NCBI GenBank assembly: GCA_947095585.1
Contig: OX352763.1
Span: 43,574,010 to 43,638,009, forward strand
Reading direction: 5' to 3'
DNA: 64,000 nt
DNA from: Nephrocerus scutellatus
Taxonomy: Eukaryota > Arthropoda > Insecta > Diptera > Pipunculidae
Shown here: positions 32,823-43,900 of the stretch, in pieces
Layout: each line of letters opens with the position of its first letter
Position numbering within the stretch: the stretch's first letter is position 1
The notes under the pieces: generated by a model
Databases searched by the model: none
What the model saw: the letters and a program-made list of their open reading frames with translations, nothing else
What the model was told of the DNA's origin: nothing
Made by a program: the position numbers and the translations under genes

Positions 32823-32880
32823 ATGCGATTATTAAAATCGGAATTTGGAAACGGACTGCAAAAACCTGTGCTAGGAGAAG
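32823..32880 (+). CDS. Candidate alternative first coding exon of C3G
   Basis: ATG 32823 is preceded by in-frame stops and opens a 19-codon frame (MRLLKSEFGNGLQKPVLGE) ending at a donor G|GTATGT. The exon ends in phase 1, the phase needed to splice to the exon at 41051, and it lies 8.2 kb upstream. An alternative promoter of C3G is one reading; an unrelated gene or chance is equally possible. No transcript evidence is available. Confidence 0.25.
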
Positions 32881-34286
32881 GTATGTCATAATATGCTGTT
32901 CAATCAAAAACCATTTAATTCAACTTAAATATAATTTGTACTATTTACCAAAAACATTGAATCATTGAAATATGTGCAAGCATATTAAAAAATTTAGTGC
33001 CTGAGCACCATTTCGATACCAGCTAAATAGCTAGCAAAAGGCAGGCTGGCAGGCGGGCACCACAGCGCACAGAAATTCCTTATAAATTAGTCATTTGTTG
33101 GCGGGCGGAGAGTATGACATAATAACAAACTATGGGCACCTTGAGAGCTAAACTCGTATTTGACGAACTCACTCATTCTGTTATGGCTCCTAGTCATTTT
33201 AGGCACTCATCGCATCAGACTCAGACATGACCACACACTGGAGTACATATGTATTTTGCTTGTTGTTAATCATCGCTCGCCGTTCAACGTTAAATGCAAG
33301 ATGGATTAGTTTTCGTTTTTATGCCATCGTCAATTGGTGGTCATAAGTTGCGTGCTCAAATATTGTATTTGTAATAGTCTAAATAAGTTATCATATATAA
33401 AACTTGTCGTGGTGGAGCAGTAGTTAATACAGTGTGTTCTCAATTATTATATAAAAAAATGCTTACAATCGTCGTGAACGTGTGAAGTTAATGGGCAAAT
33501 AATTTCCTAAACCATCAGTTGTTTCCTACTTAAAATACTGACATTACCAAATATTTTTGTTTCTTCACTTGATATTTATGTTCACCTTGTGTATTAAGAA
33601 AAAAATGTCATGATAACTGATCCACATTGTCAATGCATGGAATAGATTGCTGGAGACACTAGAGACTAGAAGTCTTAGCATGATTTATCGCAAACTTTGG
33701 TAAATATTATTGATGAAAATTGATCATTTTGATAAGTAAACTGGTCGTAGAACTAATAAATCGCTGGTCAATTACAAAAAGTTAATCGCAGAAAAAACCT
33801 CCCACTATAATGATAAACTAAAATTTAGTTTTAGCTGATAGAAATAAAAAGGAAGTTTGGATTTCAAAAAAAGTGATAAGAGAAGGGTATAAATAGTATT
33901 TTTTTTTTGAATCCTTAATCTTTTATATAGAAACACTAGCTGTTCCCGGGTGTTTTTCTCACCACATCCATGAACACACGCCTTCGTCTTACTACCGCGG
34001 GTAATCTTTTCCCACCTGCTAATAATGTACGTTGAAAAATTTATAAAAATCGGTTTGTTGATATTAACTTTTGTGTTGATATTAACATTTTATATTTCAC
34101 CAACCTCCAGGAAGGGTTATTGCCAGTAATATATATTCAAAATTTCATAAAAATTAAATTGTTATATATAAAGGTAGATTAATTAATTTTGAATCCATCA
34201 CCATTTCGGCATCAATATTTTAAAGAACGACAGGTCATTTGCTTTATTCAATTAAAATATAATTTGGTATGCGGTAATACAAAAAG
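32881..34286. other. No gene recognised; transposon scrap near 33935-34200
   Basis: A TATATAAAA at 33394-33402 could be a core promoter, but no initiator or downstream exon supports it. From about 33940 the phrase ACTAGCTGTTCCCGGGTGTT opens a stretch with AAATTTATAAAAATCGGTTT repeats, as seen in common insect dispersed repeats. Its counterpart end may be the AATCGGTCGAGTCGTTCTCG text near 45225. Confidence 0.3.
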
Positions 34287-34520
34287 TGGGCGCTGTGGCT
34301 CACTGGATAGGAGCATGGACTGCTGAGCAGGGGGTTCATGGTTCGAATCCCAGTAACACCAAAGTATTTTTCACGGAAAGTTTGACAAACGTCCGAGAGT
34401 AATAACTTGTCACTGAAAGCTTCTCAATTCGCCGTTCGGATCCGGCATTATATTGTAAACACAAATGGTTGCGAGAAGAGTCAGTCAGGCCTTGGACCGC
34501 GCAAGTTATATTATACGAAC
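34287..34520 (+). mobile_element. tRNA-derived SINE, copy 1
   Basis: The head has pol III promoter boxes: an A box (GTGGCTCACTGG, 34295-34306) and a perfect B box (GGTTCGAATCC, 34340-34350), 34 nt apart as in tRNA genes. The unrelated body that follows (CTCAATTCGCCGTTCGGATC, AATGGTTGCGAGAAG, CCTTGGACCGCG) is shared with the copies at 41976 and 57398. It is not a functional tRNA: the anticodon arm and acceptor stem do not pair. Confidence 0.75.
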
Positions 34521-34529
34521 CCTGCTAGA

Positions 34530-35385
34530 TATTCAAAACCTGACAAAATCGAAGAATTCATAAAAACAATAAGTAAATAATAAAACTGTAAATCTATTGC
34601 ATCAGCAAAATTAACAATAAATGCATTTTCGTTCACAAAGTAAAACATTTAACAATTCCACGAATTGTTGACAAATAAAATAATTTCATAAATACTTTAA
34701 TTGTAACGGCACTTCCGCTCCAATTTAACTTAAGACATTTTTCATTTATCCAGACAGTTTTCCTGGAATTGTTTTTGACTAAATATCTACAGGTAAAAAT
34801 AACGTCCGGCCGCACCATAAAATTTAAAAAGAATTATTTTGAAGAATTATGGATTAACAAATTGCAAGTTGGCAATTTATTGAACCAATCAGAATTATGC
34901 TGATGAAATAGATCAGAAATACAAAGTAATATGAAAAGACAATTAAGATAGTAAATTTAGTCTTAGTTTCTCCATTAAGAGTCGAAGTTGTATAATAAAA
35001 AACGTTGCGAATAAAAATAAAGTTGTTTTTAAAAAGGGTAACCAAATTGTGTTTTTTTTTAATAAAATAACGTAATCCGGTTATATGAATCGCATGGTCT
35101 GTTGTCGCGCCGATATTATATTATATAATACAAAAAGTTAACACCTTAATTATTCATAGAATGGAACGAATTGAATGAATGAATTGTTTCAGCAAAAATC
35201 AAGTTTTAAAATTTAATTTTAGGTTGCACTGGCCGTAACAAGTTTCTTAAAATTTAAATGTGTTTTTTAAATGTTTACAAAAAATCATTAAAACAGCGAT
35301 AAAGCAGTGAAGTTGTAGGATAGTTGCAAATTTCAAGCGATTGTCTTCGAAATGTTTTTGCCATCTATAAGTGTTATCGCGAAGT
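34530..35385. other. No gene recognised
   Basis: AT-rich sequence with only short frames, no repeat ends and no convincing splice-site pairs. Confidence 0.3.
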
Positions 35386-35389
35386 TCCT

Positions 35390-36345
35390 TGATCCTACCT
35401 AGGTGGATATCCCAGGTCCCAGCCTTGAGTATTAGATGTCTCTTTGCAATTGCACAAACAGCTCCCGAAACTATATCCACGGGTAAGCTGTCAAAGTCAC
35501 AAGGTTTTGTAGTGAACGCTGTGCAAATGGAACGCCAAACCGAAATCAAATCTGACATTTGTAGCTTACAGAATATTTCCTGAGAAATTAGTTTGCCCAC
35601 TCTCTTTCTCATCATGCCGAGTAAACGAACTCTTACCTAGAGCTGCAAAACTATCGATAGTTGGCCAATTCGATGTTTTCGATAGTGCGCAGCAATACCA
35701 TTCGATGGTTTCGATAGTTTGAACCAAAACCATCGATAGTATCGGATATATTTAATATTACGATATTTAACTATGTTTATTTAAGTACAATAAAATGTAA
35801 GGAACACAAAAATTCGCATTCATTGCGAAAAATAAACTTAAGCAACAAAGTCAAACAAAATCAATAGAGTACATATGTATAAGACATCTTCATTAAAGCC
35901 AAAAAATGTGAATAGACTTGGTTAAAAAGAAAAATTATGGATACATCCAATGCGAGATCATTTCAGACAGGCTTATGTATGTTTTTGAACAAAAATTATT
36001 GTCGCAGACAATACGAGATCATTGTAAAGGCACTTACGTTTATTATCAAAAGTTATTGATGCACTCAATTCAAGATAATTGGGCACAACGGCTAAAACAA
36101 AATAGTGATGGTCAAGCGAACTATAACGTATTTCACAACCGCTATTCGCTAAGAACCATTCGATAGTGAAGCTCAGTGTGGCCAAATTAAAAAATTCGAT
36201 AGTTTCGATAGTGCCAACTGAAATATTCGATACTATCGATAGTCCATCGATAGTTTTGCAGCTCTACGTCTTACCCGTTGATTGCCGACGGGTAGCAAAG
36301 TTTCAGTGTCGTTTACAAAACTTCTAACAATTTTATCTGCTTTAG
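35390..36345. repeat. Dispersed repeat carrying a hAT MITE insertion
   Basis: The flanks of the MITE (35500-35637 and 36268-36340: GTAGTGAACGCTGTGCAAAT, CAGAAATTAGTTTGC, then ACCCGTTGATTGCCGACGGG) are continuous in a second copy at 38640-38835. That copy lacks the MITE and serves as an empty-site control. The nature of the host repeat is unknown. Confidence 0.6.
35638..36267 (-). mobile_element. hAT MITE (630 bp)
   Basis: The ends AGAGCTGCAAAACTATCGAT and ATCGATAGTTTTGCAGCTCT are those of the hAT element at 9574-10314, with the same subterminal CGATAGT repeats in reverse order, so it is the same family inserted in the opposite orientation. The flanks are CTCTTACC and GTCTTACC, an 8-bp target duplication with one mismatch. 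There is no BED-finger coding; the centre is unrelated AT-rich DNA. Confidence 0.8.
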
Positions 36346-36349
36346 ATAT

Positions 36350-37380
36350 ATACGTTTATATCTCAACAGCATTTATTAATAGCTAAATTCTATAAGTTAA
36401 CATATTCGTTTGTGATTAATAAGCTAAAACTATATAAAGTTATCAACAATTTTCAAATCTTTAATGGAAAACTTAACGATGTGCTAATTCCAACTACATA
36501 CCGTTTAGCGCGTTACATTTGCAGCGCAAATTTGATTGATAAGAGAGGGATGTGGTAGCACTGCGAGCCATACGATTCTATTGAGCTACCTACTGACTAA
36601 TACTCCTCTACAGTACTTCTTTCATATCAATGGCCACAGGGTCCACTCTCCCTCTCCGCGCGTGTGTGAATAATTACAGACCTAACTTGTAATTATTCTA
36701 ACATTACTTCTGCTCAATCCAAGTATTATCCTAGAACTCTATGGGTTGCAGTTTCACAGCATTTCCTTGTAGGCCGAAGACCGTAGATCAGGTTTTCATC
36801 TATTGTGCTCTTCCCGCAAAAGACTTCTGCACTCGCCAAGTCTGTTCAGTTTTGCCATATTCTCCTCTGCCAGTATTGACGTGATGTTAAATGTATGCAG
36901 GGCGACCCCTATTGCTGCTTATCACTTCCCGGGTGCGGGTGCTTTATAAGCCAGATAGCCGGTTCGAACAATCGACTGCGTTGGTCTGAAGTGGACGCCG
37001 TCGAAGACAATCTTGACGTCCCACACCAGCGCCACTTAACCCAGATCCCTTTTTCTAGTCTTTATTCATTGCCTCTTTGGGTTATTGCTTCGCGAATATG
37101 GCGACCAAGACATGCTTGGATGTCTCAGCATAGCTTTGTTACGGACCATTACTACTACAACTATTTTAAAGTGGAGTATTGGTCGTTTGCCCAGTGCCCT
37201 TCTTATGATCCATAAAGGGCGGTGTGACGACTGAAGGCTCTCTCTTTTCACTTTGGTGATCCGCGACGGGAGGTGTCTGCGCTTCTGCCACCTTTTTTCT
37301 ATTATCTCCAGTTTCGCATCGGCGAGCTTTTTTCGCAGCTACCAACCAGTTCCCTGGGTATAGGTCGCATGACAGCACTC
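36350..37380 (-). pseudogene. Degenerate coding-like stretch, possibly LINE ORF1
   Basis: Between about 37380 and 36750 minus-strand frames give basic, glutamine/proline-containing text (LVAAKKARRCETGDNRKK) and then a KIVFDGVHFRPTQSIVRTGY-like phrase resembling the later part of LOA-type ORF1 proteins. It has many stops. The assignment is weak, and the remainder of the interval shows nothing. Confidence 0.2.
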
Positions 37381-37964
37381 GATTATGGGGCGAAAGTTCG
37401 TGGTTCGTTACTCATCAACCCTGTTTGCTAGGTATAGGTTAGATTTATCTTTATTGAAAATTATGTTTTACGTTGCATTTGCAAACCGTCTTAATCGAAA
37501 CTATAACTTCGGAAGTGGTTTCCGCTCTCAGTCATTCGACAATCTGGCATAAAAAATGTCCGATAGGAAATGTTTCGATTTTTGAAACCGGGCTTACTGT
37601 GCTCAGTTGACAGCAGCATAATTTGAAAACAAGAATCCAAACCGCGTTCTATTTGCACAGCGCACACTAAAAAAAACTCAGTGACTGCTTGGATTGGTTT
37701 CCATTACGGGTTTTGTGTAAGCAAGTCGAATGAACTACATATTTGTATATCGCACTGTACACAGAAGTTATGCAATGCTCTTAAACATAAATTAACCAAA
37801 AAAATAATCAATTTGATTCCACAAAACCTGATAGATTATTAAAAGATTATATGGGTACAAAAAACCCATATACAAAAAAAACAATGATATCGTTTGTGTC
37901 CCTCAAGATACTCTAAAGTTTTTGTTATTTACCTTTGGTATTGGCATAACGTTAATATTATCGG

Positions 37965-38025
37965 TAGGCTAACCCCAGACTCCGGTTGTAGAGCCAAATA
38001 CGATGATGAAGCTAAATATTGTAAG
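37965..38025 (+). repeat. RTE-like LINE 3' tail scrap
   Basis: CCGGTTGTAGAGCCAAATA followed by CGATGATGAAGCT corresponds, in complement, to the 3' tail at 2040-2080 and, in the same sense, to 63395-63425 (CACGGTTGTTGAGCCAAATA). Only the 3' end survives, as is normal for 5'-truncated LINEs. Confidence 0.4.
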
Positions 38026-38404
38026 GTCGTCAATAAACCGTAAGATTGGTGGGCGGAGTAGTTGTATTTGACGTTAAGGCAGATGTGGAAGTGGATTACT
38101 TTGGCTCTGTATTATGTGCCTCACCTGTTTACTGGTTTGCCAATACCACTTCACTGAATTACCATCGAAAACAAGTTCTGTCACTTTCAAGGCATTTTCA
38201 GTATAGAAGCTAACTTGCTTTTGTGTCGATAACAATATGTACTCTACCTTATGGTTCATTGTTTCTTATCTAGTTTGAAAAAAAAAACCCGAAAAACAAA
38301 TTTTTCATCTTAATTGAGCTACCGCAGTTGCTTCAGTGTGGTAAAGACTCGATAGTTTGCCTATGGTTTGGTGGGATTTAAGGGTTTTCTGCAAAGCGCA
38401 CATC

Positions 38405-39330
38405 AGTAATAGTATATTACATAACGAGCAAGGAAAGTGGAGCACGATGAGCACTTTTCTGCGAGTAATGTACGCTATTTTTCCCACGACCAAAACAGAT
38501 TAAACCGGTTATGCGCAATGCGAAATTACTCTGGGAATGTGTGTTCGCTTGGCTGCAGTAAATAACAAAAGTATTTTGTATGCATGCCTCTTTCGAGTTC
38601 GTAAAACCCATTGGTGAGCTACCAAAATGACATGGTTTTCGTAGTTTTCGTGGTGAATGCTTTGCAAATAGAACACCAAACCAAACCCAAATTTAACAAG
38701 AACAACAAACTCAGAAATTAGTCTGCTTGCTCTCTCTTCGCCATCTTGCTGATTAAATGAAACCTTACCCGTCGATTGCCGACGGGTAGCAAAGTTACAG
38801 TGTTGGTTACAAAACCTTGCAAATAAAACGCAAATAAATCACTAGAGTGTGTAGGTGCTACTTTCGAAGTTAGGTTATAGTGTATGAAACAGTCACTTTC
38901 ATCTATGGGCGTGTGAAATAGTATATTACAGAACGAGCAAGGAAAGTGGAGTTTATCTAACTAATCTAACGAGCACGATGAGCACTTTTCTGCGAGTCGT
39001 GTACACTAATTTTCACGCGTCCAAACCGGTTTTTTGCTAAATCGCGAGAGAAGCAGAAATGTGAAAATGTGTGTTGCTGTGACTGCAGTAAATAACAAAG
39101 AAATGAATTTTTCACGCGTCCAAACCGGTTTTTCTGATAAATCGAGATATAAGCAGAAATCACAAACGACAAACTAAAGAGAATTCTTGCTCATGCGCAA
39201 TGTGTTCGCTGAGATTGTTGTAAATAACAAAAGACGTTTATATCATAACATAACTAGTGTTGTTATGGGCTACTTTCGAGGCTAGTTTATAGCGTACGAA
39301 ACAGTCACTTTCGTCTATGGGCGTGTGAAA
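38405..39330 (+). repeat. Degenerate tandem array with an inserted repeat
   Basis: Three units share GAGCAAGGAAAGTGGAG, GATGAGCACTTTTCTGCGAG, CAAACCGGTTTTT and GCAGTAAATAACAAA: 38407-38612, 38917-39098 and 39105-39232 (partial). A flanking phrase, CAGTCACTTTC(A/G)TCTATGGGCG, occurs at 38890 and 39305. The second copy of the dispersed repeat (38640-38835) lies between units one and two. Function unknown. Confidence 0.55.
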
Positions 39331-39334
39331 AATT

Positions 39335-40757
39335 CTTATCATGCCAGACACTTTCTTTTATCAAATGTTTTGTTTATTCCAAATATGAAATATATTATTT
39401 CGAAATTACTCGTTGCGTGCGTTTAAAGCGAAACTTGTAATCGTCAGTGGTTATACGCAGAAAACCATAACTGAAATGCGCTTGTTTTCTGTTTTTCTTT
39501 ATCGGGTTGTAATATACGAGTATATTCCGTGGAATTGTTTTTATCAACCCAAAACTGCGATGACATTTTAAATATAAAGTTGTTTGTTGATGATTGACGT
39601 CATCTAATAGGCTCTTGGTGGTGGTGGAGGTTATCAATTAATTACGTTTTGTTCTCCAAACAACCCACGTCCGTCCAGTGCAAATGGAACAATAAAGAGT
39701 TCTTAATATGGTTTGCTTTCTGTTTGTTGTCCTTATCTGTTCTGCTCTGTACCTGTCTTGCTAATAAGCTATGACTTTGTACAGAATATTTGTAGTGTGT
39801 GTGTGTTGTTGTTTACATTTTTGACTCTCGGTAATAACTGTATTGATTGCAAAAAGATTGGAGAACAATAACAACAAAACGACACGACGAGGATTGAGAA
39901 AATTAAGAAAATTCCGCGAGTATAGCGCAGTAGCAAAACGGCAGGATGACTGAATGACTAATCCTAACCGATCGACGGACCGATGAACGTCCACTTCGAC
40001 AGACATGTCAATAACTTAGCTATTTCAGATTTTGTCAAATTCACTTTTGACGCTAAAAATAAGCCTGAGTAGCACTCTGTGTCTGGCTTTCTTTACTGCT
40101 GGAGCTGTTGTTGTTATTGTTGTTGGTTTTGTGCTTTGTAGTTGAGCTTCGTCATATCTTATAAATATCACTTTAAAACAAGTCTTTTTGCGTTTCGCCA
40201 TCACATTTCTTATTCAATAAGATAGAAATTGCGAAGATCGCACACAGTCAGTACAACCGACGACATTCCGGTGATTATCTATTTTCTCCGTGTGCTTTAT
40301 TTTCAATCTCTTGGCCCAGTCGACCGTCGGCTATTCCTCATGGTTAGCCCCGAATCACCACCGTCCGCCGCTTTTCCCTACGTTCGCTGTGCTTTTGCTG
40401 ATTACTGATTTGTAAACAATATATTGAAAAGCTAATTTCACTTTTTTCCCTTCACATTCATTCACGTTCCGCTCGTTCACGTTCGTCTGTTCGACTCGTC
40501 TGGTTGTCGTCGCTGGTTTTTTCACCCCGTATTCGGTTGTGCGGCTTATAATTTGGCTTAAAATTGTTCGGTCGTAATAATTAATTTCTTTCTCTTCATG
40601 CGATTAATTGCTTAACAATTTGCATACGTGTTCTAGGATTAGGGGCTAGGCGTGATTTGTGTCTCATTGCACTATTTTTGATCCGTTCTCTGGTATTTTT
40701 TAAGTTAGCGTGTTTTTTTGTGGATAACGTTGACGTGTGTCGTTCGTTTGTTATGCA
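39335..40757 (+). promoter_or_regulatory. Upstream region and 5' UTR of C3G
   Basis: This interval precedes the C3G start codon, has no transposon I recognise and is less AT-rich from about 40220 on. It contains a TATAAATA at about 40160 and an initiator-like CAGTCAGTAC near 40245. Part of it must be 5' UTR because the first coding exon opens with an in-frame ATG at 40758 without a nearby acceptor. A short overlapping upstream ATG at 40753 (other frame) could damp translation. The transcription start is not determinable here. Confidence 0.35.
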
Positions 40758-40929
40758 ATGCCTCATTTTGATGAATCTTTTTTATTTGACTGTGATCTCG
40801 CAGAGAAGCAAAAAATCATATCCTACACTCTTGACCGACGCATTGTGCTTAATAAACGGCGGAAATTGAAATCGTCAAAGTATTTTGTGCCTCATCAGCC
40901 GCGGGTAGTTGTTAAAAATGTTATTCGAT
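40758..40929 (+). CDS. C3G: C3G exon 1 (start codon)
   Basis: Starts MPHFDESFLFDCDLAEKQK and ends in a basic stretch, residues 1-57, phase 1 at the donor GAT|GTAAGT. The start was chosen because it is the first ATG in the only frame that joins exon 2. This exon is the least conserved and least certain of the set. Confidence 0.75.
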
Positions 40930-43900
40930 GTAAGTGGTTGGTAGTAGGTTGAGGCATTAATCCATTTATTTAATGAAAATCTCTAGCTAGACGAATATAA
41001 AGCTACCAAAATACTATATGTGTTTTCGATTATTTTCTTCTAATATGTAGACAGCACCATCAGCTCACCATCGACTCCCAATTCGACGTCGTCGACGACA
41101 AACCTAACCGCGGCTGCAGCAACAACAGCTGGAACCCTATCATCGACGACAAGTACTCCGTCACCAGCGACACCGACAGCTACATTGTCGTCGTCGGCGG
41201 GAGGTTCATCTGGTCACAAGAACAGTTTGAAAGGTACGAAATTGGCGCGGAGGGCCAGATCTTTTAAAGACGACCTTTTTGAAAAGATTTCCCTAATGCG
41301 AACGCCAACGAACACTCTTGGGAGGTAAAGATTGAATTTACAATAAATGCAAATGCATATTTCCTTATTTAGTTGATTTTACAGATCTCATTCCCCACAC
41401 AGTCCGAAGTGTAAAAATGCATCATACAAACCTCCACCCACAGCAGAAGAAGTTGCAAAATCATCACAATCACTGGAGACGCACGTAAAGGACATTTCGA
41501 ACGCATTGAAGCATTTTCGTGATGTCATCTCGAAAAGAAAGCTCGAGGTGTTGCCTGGAAATGGAACAGTGATTTTGGAAACGATTGCTAGCATGTATGC
41601 TGGTAAGAATGTGGCGGGTTTTTATTTCAATTTTAAATGCTTACTCTGTTTCTCCTTGTGCTTCTCGCTCGGCAGTGATTCAGTCATATTCGTTAAACGA
41701 GAACAGCACAGTGCTTTTATCGGCCACTAGGCAAGTTTATCAGTCGCTCGGAAAACTAATTAAGCTCTGTGATGAAGTATTGCTTAGCGAAGAGACAAAT
41801 GATTGTGCATCGCTTAGCAATGAGAATGTTAAAGAAGTGGTCGACTTGCTGGAGGATGCTGTAAAGGTAATGAAATAGTGAAAGAATTTTAATATATGTA
41901 CATGAAAGACAAGAGTCACTGTCATAAAAAATCAATGTATATCATCGTGTTATGTATAAATCAATGATAATAATAGTAATAATATTCGTCGCGACAGACC
42001 ATTGCGGTCCAAGGCCTAGCTTCTCGCAACCATTTGAGTTGCGCATGTATATTTTTGGACACAAATGGAAGGGACCTACAATTAAAGGCCGGATCCGAAC
42101 GGCGAATTGAGAAACTTTCCGTTTCAAGTTATTACTCTCGTCACCCATTCGGGAGAGGTAGGACAGCGTGAAAAATACGTTTGGTGTTACTGGGATTCGA
42201 ACCACGATCAATGTATTATATATATATAAAAAATTAGCCCGATTTTTATCAAATTTTAAGCATATGTGTATTTCTGATGGACAAAATCTTCTGTAAAATT
42301 TTTTGAGTTTGGAGAGTGGTGTTCCCATAAATTACTACATGAAGTTAAAAAAAACAACCCATAAAAATTAAAATTTTTCTTGTAAATTCTCTAATCGGAG
42401 ATACACACACACACACACACACACACACTGCGTGCTCGTCTTGTGGCAAAATCATCCACCAAATTACGCAGCGGCAACGAACAGCGCTGCTCACAAAGCA
42501 CATAGCAGACTTTGTCGTGATATGATGCGATATAGCGATATTTAAAAATTGTATATTGGGGTCCCCAAGGGGCCGATCGCTTAAATTTTTACAAAAAGTG
42601 TTTTCCATCGAAGACACACATGTGTAGAAAATTTAAAGAAAATCTGGTAAATTTTGTAAAATATTTGTATGGGAGCCCCCCGAACCCGAGGTCCGAGGGG
42701 GCTCAAATTTTAATAGAAAGTATTGTCACCGGAAATACACATGTGTGCAAAATTTCAATAAAATCGGGCCATGGGAAGTGGGCTAAAAATTGATCAGAAA
42801 ATCTGACCAGCCAGCCAGCCAGCCAACCAGCCAGCCACGTGCACGCGAAGTTAATATAGAGAATTTAAAAATATGCTCAAAATGTCCTCCTTGTGATTGA
42901 ATACAGGCTAATATTCGTCTAAGTATGCCTTTGGTTATTTCAATTCTTGGTAATTCTTTCCTTATCTGTTGAGCTGCTGTGTGTTTTCGTTGTATAAGTT
43001 CTTTGTTTGCATCAATTTCTTTGAAGTATACAAGCGACTTCATCGTTCCCCTTACATAAAAATCTAATACTGTTAGATATGGTGATCTTGCAGACCAATT
43101 AATTGGACCATTTCTTCCAATCCAATTATTAGTGACTAGGTGCACCATCATGTTGGTATGTGTGCAAGAATCTACTAAAAACATCATCAAGGAGAAAAGG
43201 CAAATTAATTTGTAAAAATGGTTAAAAACGTTCACTCTTTAATGCCGATGGTAATATTAATGGTCCAATTAAATTATCGCCAATTACACCCAGCCCATAC
43301 GTTTACACCGATGCGTCTAACTCTCAGTGCTGAAATGATGTTTGTTTTGTGGAATGAAGATTTTCAGCAGCCATCTCTTGTGAATTGAGATTCATCCGTC
43401 CATAGAATACGTTTCACAAAACTATCATTGCCAAAATTCCTTTCAACAACCAATTGCAAAACTCAATTCCTATATGGTGGTCTATTTGTATAAGTTCTTG
43501 AATGGGTGTAGTATGGTATGGATGAAGATGCTCCTTCTTCCATTTGGGAATTCGGGAGCAAGAGACGTTCAATTGTAAAGCGAGCCTCCTTATGCTAATA
43601 GATAGATTTGCTATTACATTACTAACTATTTCTTCATCGACATCCAAATGATTTTTTGAGACTGAATGTAGCTCCACCCGCGTATTTAATTTTGTTACGA
43701 GATCTCGCAGTCTTCTATGAATATTTGTAAATACTCTTGCGTCAGGAATGCAACGCGTTGGGAATCTGCGTGGAGCTCGTGATGCATCTCAAAATCCGTA
43801 AAAAAATGGATATCAACGTACTTCTCACCTGAAAACTCTGCCATCATTAAGACAAAAACACTGCTTACTCCACAAAAGACACTGCTTAATCAAAGACACT

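Noticed and set aside
34287..34360. A tRNA gene suggested by perfect A and B boxes
   Set aside because: The acceptor and anticodon stems do not pair, and the sequence continues into a repeat body shared by three other loci. It is a SINE head.
41388..41594. 68-codon minus-strand frame
   Set aside because: It is antisense to C3G exon 3.
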